Positions 35,846-44,238 of a stretch of DNA of 64,000 nucleotides are shown here, piece after piece (the stretch's first letter is position 1; each line of letters starts with the position of its first letter). Location of the stretch: positions 124,001 to 188,000 of the forward strand of contig NZ_JACKZC010000007.1 in assembly GCF_014212495.1 (NCBI RefSeq). The letters run 5' to 3'. A program made the translations under genes and the position numbers. The DNA comes from Pontibacter sp. Tf4 (lineage in GTDB: Bacteria; Bacteroidota; Bacteroidia; Cytophagales; Hymenobacteraceae). The notes under the pieces are model-generated. The model saw only the letters and a program-made list of their open reading frames with translations. It searched no databases and had not been told where the DNA came from.

Positions 35846-35916
35846 AACCTTTGCGCCTCTTGCGTAAACCTTGGCGTACATTGCGGTAAAACTTAAACGC
35901 TAAGGGCGCGAAGGTT
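35846..35916. repeat. Dispersed palindromic repeat (CGCAAAG family), copy 2
   Basis: AACCTTTGCGCC (35846-35857) pairs with GGCGCGAAGGTT (35905-35916) with one G-T pair. The loop keeps GCGTAAACCTTGGCGTACA and TTGCGGTAAAA, as in the copy at 20795-20852, but the arms differ and stay complementary. Confidence 0.7.
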
Positions 35917-35956
35917 TACGCAGAGATCTCAAGGGGAAACAAGTCTTAACTATAGT

Positions 35957-36559
35957 TTACTTATTCCCGCCAAGGTCGCCGGCTGTTTCCAGGGCCCGGA
36001 ACTCCATCTGCAGGGCTTTTATCTTTACTTCGTCGTCGGTGTTCAGGCCGTCATCTATTTCGTCTTTACGCTCGTTCAGGGTGTTCATCACCATTTTTGC
36101 CATTTCCCAGTCTTCGTTTGTCCAGGTGCTGTGCTGGTTGCGCACATTTTCCAGCAACGTGATATACACCTGGCGTACGTTGGCCTGTGTTATAGTGGTG
36201 GCATCGGCGTAGTTACCTAACAGGCGTTGCTGCCATTCGGCCAGCCGGGCGGCGCGCAGGTTGCGGGCATGGGTCTCATCTGCTTCCCGGAACTCCTGCT
36301 TCAGGTTCTCATAATCCTGCTTCAGCTCATCAGAGAAGTTTTCCTGTTTCTGGTCCAGTTCCTGTGTTCGGGTCTCAAAGTCGGCTTTCGCGCGTTTCCA
36401 GTCTTCTTCGGTGCGTTGCGCAACATTGGCGGTGGTCTGGTTTACCCAGTTCCTGAAATCGCCGAGCTCATCGTTCACTTCCCGCTCTCGGCTGGTAGTG
36501 CAGCCTGCAGACAGGCACAGGCAGAGTATCACTATAAAATGAAAAATGTATCGTAGCAT
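35957..36559 (-). CDS. Coiled-coil lipoprotein, unknown function
   Basis: I do not recognise this 200-residue protein. It carries a lipoprotein signal peptide with lipobox LSAGC (Cys about residue 19). The mature part is almost entirely helical and rich in E, Q, R and K, with two long heptad-like stretches (about residues 40-105 and 110-195) typical of a coiled coil. It resembles small Bacteroidota envelope lipoproteins that are common but undescribed. It is transcribed alone, divergent from nothing, with a 354-bp intergenic region upstream. Confidence 0.75.
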   Translation of the reverse strand: MLRYIFHFIVILCLCLSAGCTTSREREVNDELGDFRNWVNQTTANVAQRTEEDWKRAKADFETRTQELDQKQENFSDELKQDYENLKQEFREADETHARNLRAARLAEWQQRLLGNYADATTITQANVRQVYITLLENVRNQHSTWTNEDWEMAKMVMNTLNERKDEIDDGLNTDDEVKIKALQMEFRALETAGDLGGNK

Positions 36560-36913
36560 AAGGCATTGTTGTTAGATCGTTCTACCTGCATGTACGCAAC
36601 TACATATCATAAGATGCTATCATTCAACACCTTTCATTTCAAAATAAAACTATAAATTTTAGGCTGATGATAAACCCATACTCTGTAACATCGTACATAA
36701 ACTTAAACGAAATAAGTAATTATAGTACATTAATAAGAAAAACACCCGGCAATATGAAGCTCCGGTTGCGGAGCCCAAGACCGTACTAACCTATACTACG
36801 AGTATGCGCGTTTTGAATGCACAAGTGTAGTATAGGTTATTGTCTTTACGGGGCATAAAAAAGCGGCGGTAGCCTTTGCCACCGCCGCCTATAGTTTTAA
36901 GTTGTACTCCCGG
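36560..36913. other. Intergenic region with two hairpins
   Basis: No gene is seen in these 354 bp. They hold a GCTCCG-GTTG-CGGAGC hairpin (36759-36774), a 13-bp inverted repeat TAACCTATACTAC/GTAGTATAGGTTA (36787-36799 with 36827-36839) with a 27-base loop, and the terminator of the thioredoxin-like gene. Confidence 0.65.
36863..36888 (-). terminator. Terminator of thioredoxin-like gene
   Basis: GCGGCGGT (36863-36870) and ACCGCCGC (36881-36888) form a strong GC stem; read on the minus strand it is followed by a TTTTTT run. Confidence 0.85.
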
Positions 36914-38089
36914 CTATAGTTTGTTTATTTTCTGCAGCAACTCTTCGGTGCCGGTCACGTCCTCGCCGGAACGCTTACCTGCCGCAATTGCTTTTTCAGC
37001 CATTTCCTTTGCTTTCTGTTTCTGGCCGAGCTTGTACAGCAGGGCAGCCTGGGTATCCATGTTGGCGTAGCCCGGGGCAATGCTTACTGATTTGCCGGCC
37101 CACTGCTCGGCTTTCTGCAGCATAGCTTTGTCGTCAATGGTCTCATAATACTTCCAGGCAATGCTGTTCAGGCGCATCGCGTCGTTGCTGAAGTAGGTAT
37201 CGTATAGTCTGGTGTTGGCGGCATGGTATTTTGGCAGGTCTTGTTTGCGCTCGTAGTAAATGGCTTCGGCAAACAACTGCTGCTTTTCCGCATCTTTCAG
37301 TTTCAGGTTGCTCAGGTCGGTTTTCAGTTTGCTATAGTTGGCATCGTTGCCTTCGTAAGCGGCGCGGTTCAGGGCGGTGCCATACACGCTCAGTATCTTC
37401 TGGTCCACCGAGTCGGCGGTATACTTTTTGGCAAAGGCATCGCGGTTCTTTACAAGGTGCGTAAACGTAGGCGACTCTACGGTGTTGATGTTGGTGTAGA
37501 TCAGTTTCCAGTTGCCCGGCTCCAGCAGTTGCTCTGATTTCTGGGTAGCAAAATACGCTTCGGCTACTTTACCGGCATCCAGGGCAGCTTCATTAAGCAC
37601 TTTCAGGTAGCCCATCATAAAGCCGGCGGAGCGCTCGCCGCCCTCAAACTTCTTCTGGTACGATGCAAAGTTCTGGGCAGGATCTTTGGCTATAGTTGCC
37701 ACCTGCAAAAACATTTCGGCCGGGCGGGCGCCAACAGTGCGGTGCATTATGCCGCCATCGGCGTTGAGGAACAGGAAGCTTGGGTATGCCTGCACCTCGT
37801 ATTTTTTGGCCATCTCAATGCCTTCGCCTTTCTCCATGTCCAGTTTATAGTTCACGAAGTTGGCGTTAAGGTAGTCGGCCACTTTTTCATCTACAAACAC
37901 GTTCTTGTCCATCCATTTGCAGGGCCCGCACCAGGTGGTGTAAGCATCAATAAAAATGGGCTTTTTCTCTGTTTTGGCCTGTGCCAGTATTTCGGCTACG
38001 GTACCTTTCCGGAAGTTTATTTCTTTTGTTTGCGCCCAGGCGCCGCTGCATACCAGCAAAGCCAGCAGCCATAGTACAGATCTTTTCAT
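36914..38089 (-). CDS. Thioredoxin-fold protein with TPR-like C-terminus
   Basis: The 391-residue exported protein has a signal peptide (residues 1-19), then a thioredoxin domain with the active-site CGPC at residues 54-57 in TTWCGPCKWMD. The remaining two thirds are alpha-helical, with TPR-like repeats near the C-terminus (LNSIAWKYYETIDDKAML and later ALLYKLGQKQKAKEMAEKAI). It is a periplasmic disulfide-active protein of the kind widespread in Bacteroidota; whether it reduces or oxidises and what it acts on cannot be told. Confidence 0.88.
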   Translation of the reverse strand: MKRSVLWLLALLVCSGAWAQTKEINFRKGTVAEILAQAKTEKKPIFIDAYTTWCGPCKWMDKNVFVDEKVADYLNANFVNYKLDMEKGEGIEMAKKYEVQAYPSFLFLNADGGIMHRTVGARPAEMFLQVATIAKDPAQNFASYQKKFEGGERSAGFMMGYLKVLNEAALDAGKVAEAYFATQKSEQLLEPGNWKLIYTNINTVESPTFTHLVKNRDAFAKKYTADSVDQKILSVYGTALNRAAYEGNDANYSKLKTDLSNLKLKDAEKQQLFAEAIYYERKQDLPKYHAANTRLYDTYFSNDAMRLNSIAWKYYETIDDKAMLQKAEQWAGKSVSIAPGYANMDTQAALLYKLGQKQKAKEMAEKAIAAGKRSGEDVTGTEELLQKINKL

Positions 38090-38296
38090 ATGGTTGGGTT
38101 AAGGTGTATGTGCTTGATTAGAGAACATTTACGTACAGCTATATAGCCTAACGGAAACTATAGTTTAAATTATACTTTTTTACCGAAAAAGTCATCAGAA
38201 AAATCACTTATTATCTGAACAGGAGGATTATAAAGACAAAAGACGTACATCTACAGACAAAACACCCGTACTGTGATATAGTTTAACCCCAGACCT

Positions 38297-38770
38297 ATGA
38301 AACAGAAAGAAGATTTTATGCGCGAGGCCATCCGGCTGTCGGTAGAGAAAATGGAGGAAGGCTGCGGCGGTCCGTTTGGCTGCGTAATTGTGAGCAACGG
38401 CGAAATTGTGGCCCGCGGCTATAACAACGTGCTCGGCTCCAACGACCCCACTGCCCACGCAGAAGTAGAAGCCATCCGTAAAGCCTGTACCAGCCTGGGC
38501 ACTCACCAGCTGAACGACTGCGAACTATACACCAGCTGCGAGCCCTGCCCCATGTGCATTGGCGCCATTTATTGGGCCCGCCCCAAAAAAGTATATTATG
38601 CCAACTCCCGCGAAGATGCCGAGCGCATCGGCTTCGACGATAAATTTATTTACCAGGAACTCGACAAACCCAAAGCAGAGCGCCGCATACCCATGGAACA
38701 GCTTTTAGCCGACGAAGCCAAAGAAGCCTTTGAGAAATGGGTTGCCAAAGAAGATAAAACAAGCTACTGA
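38297..38770 (+). CDS. guaD: Guanine deaminase-like nucleoside deaminase
   Basis: This 157-residue protein is a zinc-dependent cytidine/deoxycytidylate-type deaminase and most resembles bacterial guanine deaminase (guanine to xanthine). The zinc site is HAEVEAI (His54, proton-shuttle Glu56) plus PCPMC (Cys84 and Cys87), and the C-terminal GFDDKFIYQELDKP stretch is typical of the guanine deaminase group. Tad-type tRNA deaminases are similar but lack that tail. It stands alone between unrelated genes. Confidence 0.85.
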   Translation: MKQKEDFMREAIRLSVEKMEEGCGGPFGCVIVSNGEIVARGYNNVLGSNDPTAHAEVEAIRKACTSLGTHQLNDCELYTSCEPCPMCIGAIYWARPKKVYYANSREDAERIGFDDKFIYQELDKPKAERRIPMEQLLADEAKEAFEKWVAKEDKTSY

Positions 38771-38830
38771 TTGCGGACTACAATCCTATCGGAAACGAAC
38801 TATAGACTATAGTTAACCGCTATAAACTAT

Positions 38831-38863
38831 AAATGGCCGGGAACACGAAGCTCCCGGCCATTT
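38831..38863. terminator. Bidirectional terminator
   Basis: AAATGGCCGGGA (38831-38842) and TCCCGGCCATTT (38852-38863) form a perfect 12-bp stem between convergent genes, with A/T tracts on both sides. Confidence 0.9.
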
Positions 38864-38884
38864 ATTATTTACAACGTGGCTGTT

Positions 38885-39739
38885 TTAGCGCACGCTTTCC
38901 ATTTCCACGCGGTCTCTGCTTTGCAGGTCTAACAGGTGGCCGTTTTCTGGCAGGGCCAGCATCGGCAGTTTCAGCTTCTTCAGCAACTGCGATGTTACGC
39001 TGCTGTGAATGATCTTTTCGAAGAACATCCGGTTCAGGATGGTAAAGGCTACCAGGTCGGCATCGCTTTCATAGGCGTATTTCGCGATTCCCTCGGCTAC
39101 ATTTTCGGCATCGATCTCTACAAAGTTAATTTCCGCCTCCGGAAACTGTTTGATCAGCTCTGCTTTAATATATTCGTCGTCAATGTAGTCTGGCTGTTTT
39201 TTGCTATCAATGTGCAGGAACGTGAGCGAAGCATTCAGGAGTTGCTTTAGTTGCAGCAGCTGCATAGCGGTTACCTGGTCTCCGTTCTCAAAATCGGCAG
39301 CGTACACGATCTGTCGTATCGGTTTAATGTCGGCACCTTCCGGAATGGCTAATACAGGGCACAGGCCAAGTTTCGCGATAGCCTCGGTGGTAGTACCAAA
39401 CATTTTTTTGGCGAAGTTTTTGGCGCCGCCTGTTCCCATTACCACCAGGGTCACATCCAGCTCTTTTATAGCCTTCCGGATATCGCCGGTGGTGTCGCCG
39501 CCTGTAACAATGTACCTTACCTGCGCCCCGCTTTGGTTCACCTGGCCTATAAGAGCAGAAAGCTTTTCACGGGCTTCGTCTGTCTCTCTGTTATGGTTCA
39601 GGGTAGGCAAGGTCGGGATGATTTCCAGAGAATGTAAAACTACAACTTCAGCATGGGCCTGTGTTGCCAGTTCAATGGCATACTGCAGGGCGCGCACTGA
39701 ATTATCAGAAAAATCAACAGGTACGAGTAGTGTCTTCAT
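38885..39739 (-). CDS. Tandem universal stress protein
   Basis: The 284-residue protein contains two UspA domains. The first begins TLLVPVDFSDNSVRALQYAIELA and has VVMGTGGAKNFAKKMFGTTTEAIAK with the ATP-binding glycine pattern; the second begins near residue 145 (IRQIVYAADFENGD) and is more divergent, lacking a clear ATP loop. Universal stress proteins help cells cope with starvation, redox and other stress. Tandem Usp are common in Bacteroidota. It ends at the strong bidirectional terminator. Confidence 0.9.
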   Translation of the reverse strand: MKTLLVPVDFSDNSVRALQYAIELATQAHAEVVVLHSLEIIPTLPTLNHNRETDEAREKLSALIGQVNQSGAQVRYIVTGGDTTGDIRKAIKELDVTLVVMGTGGAKNFAKKMFGTTTEAIAKLGLCPVLAIPEGADIKPIRQIVYAADFENGDQVTAMQLLQLKQLLNASLTFLHIDSKKQPDYIDDEYIKAELIKQFPEAEINFVEIDAENVAEGIAKYAYESDADLVAFTILNRMFFEKIIHSSVTSQLLKKLKLPMLALPENGHLLDLQSRDRVEMESVR

Positions 39740-40078
39740 GGTCTTTATACTTTTAATGAAACAAAAGGCAAATACTGCTTGCCTTCTACTAATAACTTAA
39801 AATTACAGCCTGTCTAAGGCTTAAACTATAAGCAATGGCATTCTATAAACTGATCTTTGTCATGCAACTACAGGCAGTAGCTACAAAGCAAGCATTTATC
39901 ACTTAAAATACTGATTTTCGGCACTTTACAACAAAGCCTTTATAGTATAACTGTTTACATAGGCTTTAGTTCAAACCCGTGGCCGGGTTGTTGGGATGGA
40001 ATTGTAAAGACACGATGAAGGGCAAACAAAAAAGGCTGAGCAATTGCCCAGCCTTCTGTTCTATAGTTTATAGTTCGC
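39740..40078. other. Intergenic region, usp promoter side and ffh terminator
   Basis: In these 339 bp I see no gene. Much of it is AT-rich leader upstream of the universal stress gene; near 40032 is the terminator hairpin of ffh. Confidence 0.6.
40032..40055 (-). terminator. ffh terminator
   Basis: AAGGCTG (40032-40038) and CAGCCTT (40049-40055), with GCAATTGC inside, form a stem that on the minus strand is followed by TTTTTTG. Confidence 0.8.
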
Positions 40079-41416
40079 TTAGCGGCGACCCATCATTTTA
40101 GCAAGGTTACCCAGGCCGCCTTTGGTGCCGGCCATCTTGTTCATCGACTTCATCATTTTGCGCATGTCGTTGAACTGCTTCATCAGGTTGTTTACCTGCG
40201 TAATGTCGGTACCAGAGCCTTTTGCGATACGGGCACGGCGACTGCCATTTATCATATCCGGGTTCTCGCGCTCGGCCGGTGTCATCGATTTAATAATCGC
40301 TTCGATTGGTTTGAACGCGTTGTCGTCGATCTCTACATCTTTCAGGGCTTTGCCAACTCCAGGTATCATACCCACCAGGTCTTTGATGTCACCCATTTTC
40401 TTTATCTGCTCCAGCTGCGTCAGGAAGTCGTCGAAGTTGAACTGGTTCTTGCGGATCTTCTTGTTGATACGCTTTGCCTCGTCCTCGTCAAAGGCCTGCT
40501 GCGCGCGCTCTACCAGGGAGATCACGTCACCCATGCCCAGGATACGCTGTGCCATACGATCCGGGTAGAACAGGTCAAGCGCTTCCATCTTCTCACCGGT
40601 CGAGATGAACTTGATCGGCTTCTCAACTACAGCACGAATGGAAAGGGCCGCACCACCACGCGAGTCACCATCTAACTTAGTCAGAACGACACCGTCGAAG
40701 TTGATACGATCGTTGAAAGTCTTGGCTGTGTTCACCGCATCCTGACCAGTCATTGAGTCAACTACAAACAGCGTCTCTGTTGGCTTAACGGCAGCTTTGA
40801 TCTCGGCTATCTCTTTCATCATCGCCTCGTCCACGGCCAAACGACCGGCGGTATCGATGATAACTACTTTCTTGTTTGTCTTTTTAGCATGCTCAATGGC
40901 ATTCAGGGCTATCTGAACCGGGTTCTTGTTTTCCAGTTCGGTATAAGCTTCTACACCTACCTGCTCGGCCAGTACCTGCAGCTGGTTAATCGCTGCGGGG
41001 CGGTACACGTCGCAGGCAGCCACCATTACCGATTTGCCCTGCTTTTTAAGGTAGTTGGCCAGCTTACCAGTAAAGGTTGTTTTACCAGAACCTTGCAGAC
41101 CTGCGATCAGGATGATAGCCGGATTGCCGCTGATGTTGATGTCCTGCTTTTCGCCGCCCATCAGCTGTGTCAGCTCTTCGTACACGATCTTCACCATCAA
41201 CTGGCCCGGCGACACAGCGATTAATACATCGCGGCCCATGGCCTCGTCCTTGATCTTATCGGTTACAGTTTTGGCAACTTTATAGTTTACGTCGGCATCA
41301 ACCAGGGCGCGGCGCACCTCTTTTATAGTTGCTGCAACGTTAATTTCGGTGATGCTTCCCTGGCCTTTAAGGGTTTTAAAGGCGCGGTCAAGTTTGTTAC
41401 TTAAATTATCAAACAT
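40079..41416 (-). CDS. ffh: Signal recognition particle protein Ffh
   Basis: Ffh binds 4.5S RNA and signal sequences of nascent membrane proteins and delivers them to FtsY. The 445-residue protein has the N domain, the GTPase G domain with P-loop GLQGSGKTTFTGKLA, DTAGRLAVDEAMM and TKLDGDSRGG, and the methionine-rich M domain with SRRARIAKGSG and a C-terminal MMKSMNKMAGTKGGLGNLAKMMGRR region. Size and motifs are standard. The upstream gene is divergent. Confidence 0.97.
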   Translation of the reverse strand: MFDNLSNKLDRAFKTLKGQGSITEINVAATIKEVRRALVDADVNYKVAKTVTDKIKDEAMGRDVLIAVSPGQLMVKIVYEELTQLMGGEKQDINISGNPAIILIAGLQGSGKTTFTGKLANYLKKQGKSVMVAACDVYRPAAINQLQVLAEQVGVEAYTELENKNPVQIALNAIEHAKKTNKKVVIIDTAGRLAVDEAMMKEIAEIKAAVKPTETLFVVDSMTGQDAVNTAKTFNDRINFDGVVLTKLDGDSRGGAALSIRAVVEKPIKFISTGEKMEALDLFYPDRMAQRILGMGDVISLVERAQQAFDEDEAKRINKKIRKNQFNFDDFLTQLEQIKKMGDIKDLVGMIPGVGKALKDVEIDDNAFKPIEAIIKSMTPAERENPDMINGSRRARIAKGSGTDITQVNNLMKQFNDMRKMMKSMNKMAGTKGGLGNLAKMMGRR

Positions 41417-41629
41417 CTCTTTCTTCTGGATTTAGCTACAAAAATACACGTCTGAACCGTTGATTAAAAATGATTTGACTGATTTGTATGATTTTAATTA
41501 ACCATCAAAACCGGAACGTACAGGTTCAGTTGTACGCCTGCGCCCGGCATAAAATCCTGCAAATCTAATTAATCCTGTTAATCTGTGGTTCAGACAATCC
41601 GTAAAGCCATATTTAGTATATATATTTCT

Positions 41630-41637
41630 TATATTTG
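41630..41637 (+). promoter_or_regulatory. Candidate -7 element for glycosyltransferase gene
   Basis: TATATTTG fits TAnnTTTG, 26 bases before the predicted TTG start. No good -33 box is visible. Confidence 0.45.
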
Positions 41638-41663
41638 AACGAACAGTTAAGCAATTTACCGCT

Positions 41664-42983
41664 TTGAAGAACACTGATCCTACAAACTTACTATATATCT
41701 CTTATTACTGGCCGCCATCCGGTGGACCAGGCGTGCAACGTGGCCTTAAATTCTGCAAGTACCTGCCCCAGTTCGGCGTGCAGCCCGGTGTGCTTACTGT
41801 TGATGAAAAACAGGCTTCGTATGCCCTCCTGGACCCTACTTTCGAAAAAGAGATACCGGAAGGCCTGGAAGTTTACCGCACCGCTACTTCAGAGCCTTTT
41901 GAGTACTATAAAAAGCTTTCGGGCAAAAAAGAAATACCATACAGCGGCTTTGCCAACCAGAAAACCAAAGACACTTTTCTGGACAAAGTATTTAAGTTTG
42001 TGCGCGGCAACATGTTTATACCCGATGCCCGCGTAGGCTGGAACAAACATGCCCTTAAAAAAGCGGAAGAACTTATAGATGCCGGCAAGTACAATGCCAT
42101 CCTGACCACCAGTCCGCCGCATTCTACGCAGCTGATCGGCCTTAAGTTAAAGCAAAAGTACAATCTGCCCTGGGTAGCCGATTTACGAGACCCCTGGACA
42201 AACATCCATTACTACGACCAGTTGCTGCACACGCCGATAGCCAGGCGGCTGGATGAAAAATATGAGCGCCAGGTGCTGGAACATGCCGATGCTGTGATTG
42301 TTACCAGCGACGACACCAAGCGCCTGTTCCTGAACAAACCGGCCCGGATCAGCGATGAGAAGATCCATGTGATCCCGAACGGCTACGACGAAGATGATTT
42401 TGTTTTCCAGAGCAATCCGCCAACAGATACCTTCCTGATCACCTATACCGGCACTATAACCGAGCAGTACAACATTGATGTTTTCCTGAAGGTGATCGCT
42501 AATCTGCTATCCACGCACAGCGAGATCAACTATAAGCTTCGGTTTGTGGGCAAAGTGTCGGATGGGGTGAAGCAGCGGATCATGAAGGCTGGCCTGGAAG
42601 GAATAACAGAATACATTGCCTATGTGCCGCACCAGGAAGCCATTAAATACATGATGGAAAGTACTGTGCTGCTGCTCTCGATTGCGGAAGTAGACAGTGT
42701 GTACGCCAACGTGCCGGGCAAACTGTTCGAGTACCTGGCTTCCAACAAACCTATAGTAGCGCTTGGCCCGGTACACTCTGCCATGGACCAGATCATAGAC
42801 GAATGTGGCGCTGGCCGCCTGTTCCACTACACCGCCTACGACCTGATGCTGGACCACATGACGCAAATGAGCAAAGCCTGGAAGATCAACCCGAACCTGG
42901 ACCTGCCCTACATTAACCACGCCCGTTTCTCCAGAAGAGCTTTAACGGAAGAGCTGGCGAAGGTGATCAAGGGTTTGCGTTAG
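41664..42983 (+). CDS. Family 4-type glycosyltransferase
   Basis: The 439-residue protein has a GT-B fold with SYYWPPSGGPGVQRGLKF at the start, the DLRDPWTN segment typical of exopolysaccharide glycosyltransferases, and a C-terminal nucleotide-sugar site around VPGKLFEYLASNKPIVALG, whose Glu contacts the sugar. It likely adds a sugar in surface polysaccharide synthesis. The frame starts at a TTG (41664); no ATG lies before the SYYWPP core. Upstream is a -7 promoter element. Confidence 0.85.
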   Translation: MKNTDPTNLLYISYYWPPSGGPGVQRGLKFCKYLPQFGVQPGVLTVDEKQASYALLDPTFEKEIPEGLEVYRTATSEPFEYYKKLSGKKEIPYSGFANQKTKDTFLDKVFKFVRGNMFIPDARVGWNKHALKKAEELIDAGKYNAILTTSPPHSTQLIGLKLKQKYNLPWVADLRDPWTNIHYYDQLLHTPIARRLDEKYERQVLEHADAVIVTSDDTKRLFLNKPARISDEKIHVIPNGYDEDDFVFQSNPPTDTFLITYTGTITEQYNIDVFLKVIANLLSTHSEINYKLRFVGKVSDGVKQRIMKAGLEGITEYIAYVPHQEAIKYMMESTVLLLSIAEVDSVYANVPGKLFEYLASNKPIVALGPVHSAMDQIIDECGAGRLFHYTAYDLMLDHMTQMSKAWKINPNLDLPYINHARFSRRALTEELAKVIKGLR

Positions 42984-43786
42984 GTTTGGCGTTAGTTGGG
43001 TGTTGCTATAGGTTTACCTCACCCCGACCCTCTCCTAAAAACAGGAGAGGGAGTTTTGTACCAGGATTGCTATAATTGCTTACTTAACCCATCCCTCCCG
43101 AAAGGGAATTTGTCTGAATCAGGATTTGCAGGATTAAAGGATTTTCGGGATTTAGGCTTTCGGTATAGTTAAGGCTATAGTTTTATAGTTGCAGTGGTTC
43201 AAACCACCCCTACCCCTCCTTATCCAAGGAGGGGAACTTTCTGTCTTGCTATAGTTTGACATATAGTTCTATAGTTACACATCACGAACAGGACAGGTTT
43301 ACCTGTCCCTTTGGAAATACAACCACGAGAAAAGCAGATCTGCCACAGCCAAGAGACATCAGGCAAACTATAGTTAAGTAGCAAGCTATCGAATGTGTTA
43401 TCAGTCTTTGGGTTGAGCGCCTTGTAGATTTCCGGTGCCGCAAGGCATTGCGACGTTAGGAGCAAAGGAAATGTACACCGCGCGATGCCCGAAGACGGGG
43501 CCTCCCGGCCCGGGAGGGAGCCAGGCTAACTATAAAACGATAGGCTCATAGAGCTCCCAGGAATAAAAGAAGCTATGGAAGGAACGACGGCTCGTTTCCA
43601 GCATTAGGCAAAGTCAACTATAGCACCAGACACTAGCAGGAGCTGCGCACGCTGCTAGGTCTTACTAACTATAAACTGAGATAGATTTCTCACTGCGTTC
43701 GAAATGACAAATACCATTAACTAATAGGACAAATAAGATGTCTCGGCTGCGCTCAACATGACAGTCAGAATACTATAGCTTATAAA
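42984..43786. repeat. Repeat island 2 (modular palindromic repeats, no gene)
   Basis: About 800 bp between convergent genes hold the same modules as island 1: a CACCCCG...GAGAGGG hairpin (about 43019-43055), a TCCCTCCCGAAAGGGAA phrase (about 43091), a CCCCTACCCCTCCTTATCC...AAGGAGGGGAAC hairpin (about 43205-43230), the structured element (43291-43517), the CTAGCAG...CTGCTAG hairpin (about 43633-43659) and the GATTTCTCACTGCG...GAAATGACA phrase (about 43685-43710). CTATAG palindromes are dense. No credible gene is present. Confidence 0.8.
43291..43517. ncRNA. Structured repeat element, copy 2
   Basis: It opens with GGACAGGT-TT-ACCTGTCC (43291-43308), where copies 1 and 3 have CAGGC/GCCTG, so the arms have changed together. 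The block CAGTCTTTGGGTTGAGCGC follows, then the long helix from GCGC (43417-43420) to GCGC (43480-43483) with ATTTCC/GGAAAT, the inner hairpins TGCC-GCAA-GGCA and TTGC/GCAA, the hairpin CCCG-AAGA-CGGG and the CCTCCCGG-C-CCGGGAGG palindrome (43501-43517). Confidence 0.55.
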
Positions 43787-44128
43787 CTATAGCAACTGCA
43801 GAACATTTTCTGGTGGACGACCGATCACGGCTTTATCCCCTTTCACAACTATAGGCCGTTCAATCAGCACCGGATTCTCAACCATCGCCTGGATCCATTC
43901 GTCATCGTTTAAATTTTTACCGGCGTAACGCTCTTTATAAACTGCTTCGCCTTTACGTACGAGTGCTTCGGGCTTCATTCCCAACTTCTGCAATAAGCCT
44001 TTCAGCTCTTCGGCAGAGGGTGTTTGCTTCAGGTATTCCACTACTTCTACTTCCTGGTTATGTTCTTTCAGCAGGTCGAGGGTGCAGCGGCTTTTGCTGC
44101 AACGGGTGTTATGGTAAATTCTGATCAT
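43787..44128 (-). CDS. arsC: ArsC/Spx-family protein (arsenate reductase-like)
   Basis: The 113-residue protein (ATG at 44128; a longer frame to 44275 adds an unlikely 49-residue extension) belongs to the glutaredoxin-type ArsC/Spx/YffB family. The catalytic-type Cys is at residue 10 in YHNTRCSKS, and the C-terminal ENPVLIERPIVV and AVIGRPPENVLQLL segments are characteristic; the RP motif suits true arsenate reductases using glutathione or glutaredoxin. No arsR or arsB is nearby, so an Spx- or YffB-like role cannot be excluded. Confidence 0.87.
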   Translation of the reverse strand: MIRIYHNTRCSKSRCTLDLLKEHNQEVEVVEYLKQTPSAEELKGLLQKLGMKPEALVRKGEAVYKERYAGKNLNDDEWIQAMVENPVLIERPIVVKGDKAVIGRPPENVLQLL

Positions 44129-44238
44129 AGGCATCGGTATTAGTGCATATAAAAGTATAAATTTCCTGTATCTTACACCTAACAACGTAACTGAAACCTG
44201 ATGCGCTGTTTTCAGTAAGAACCACAAAACCCGACCCG

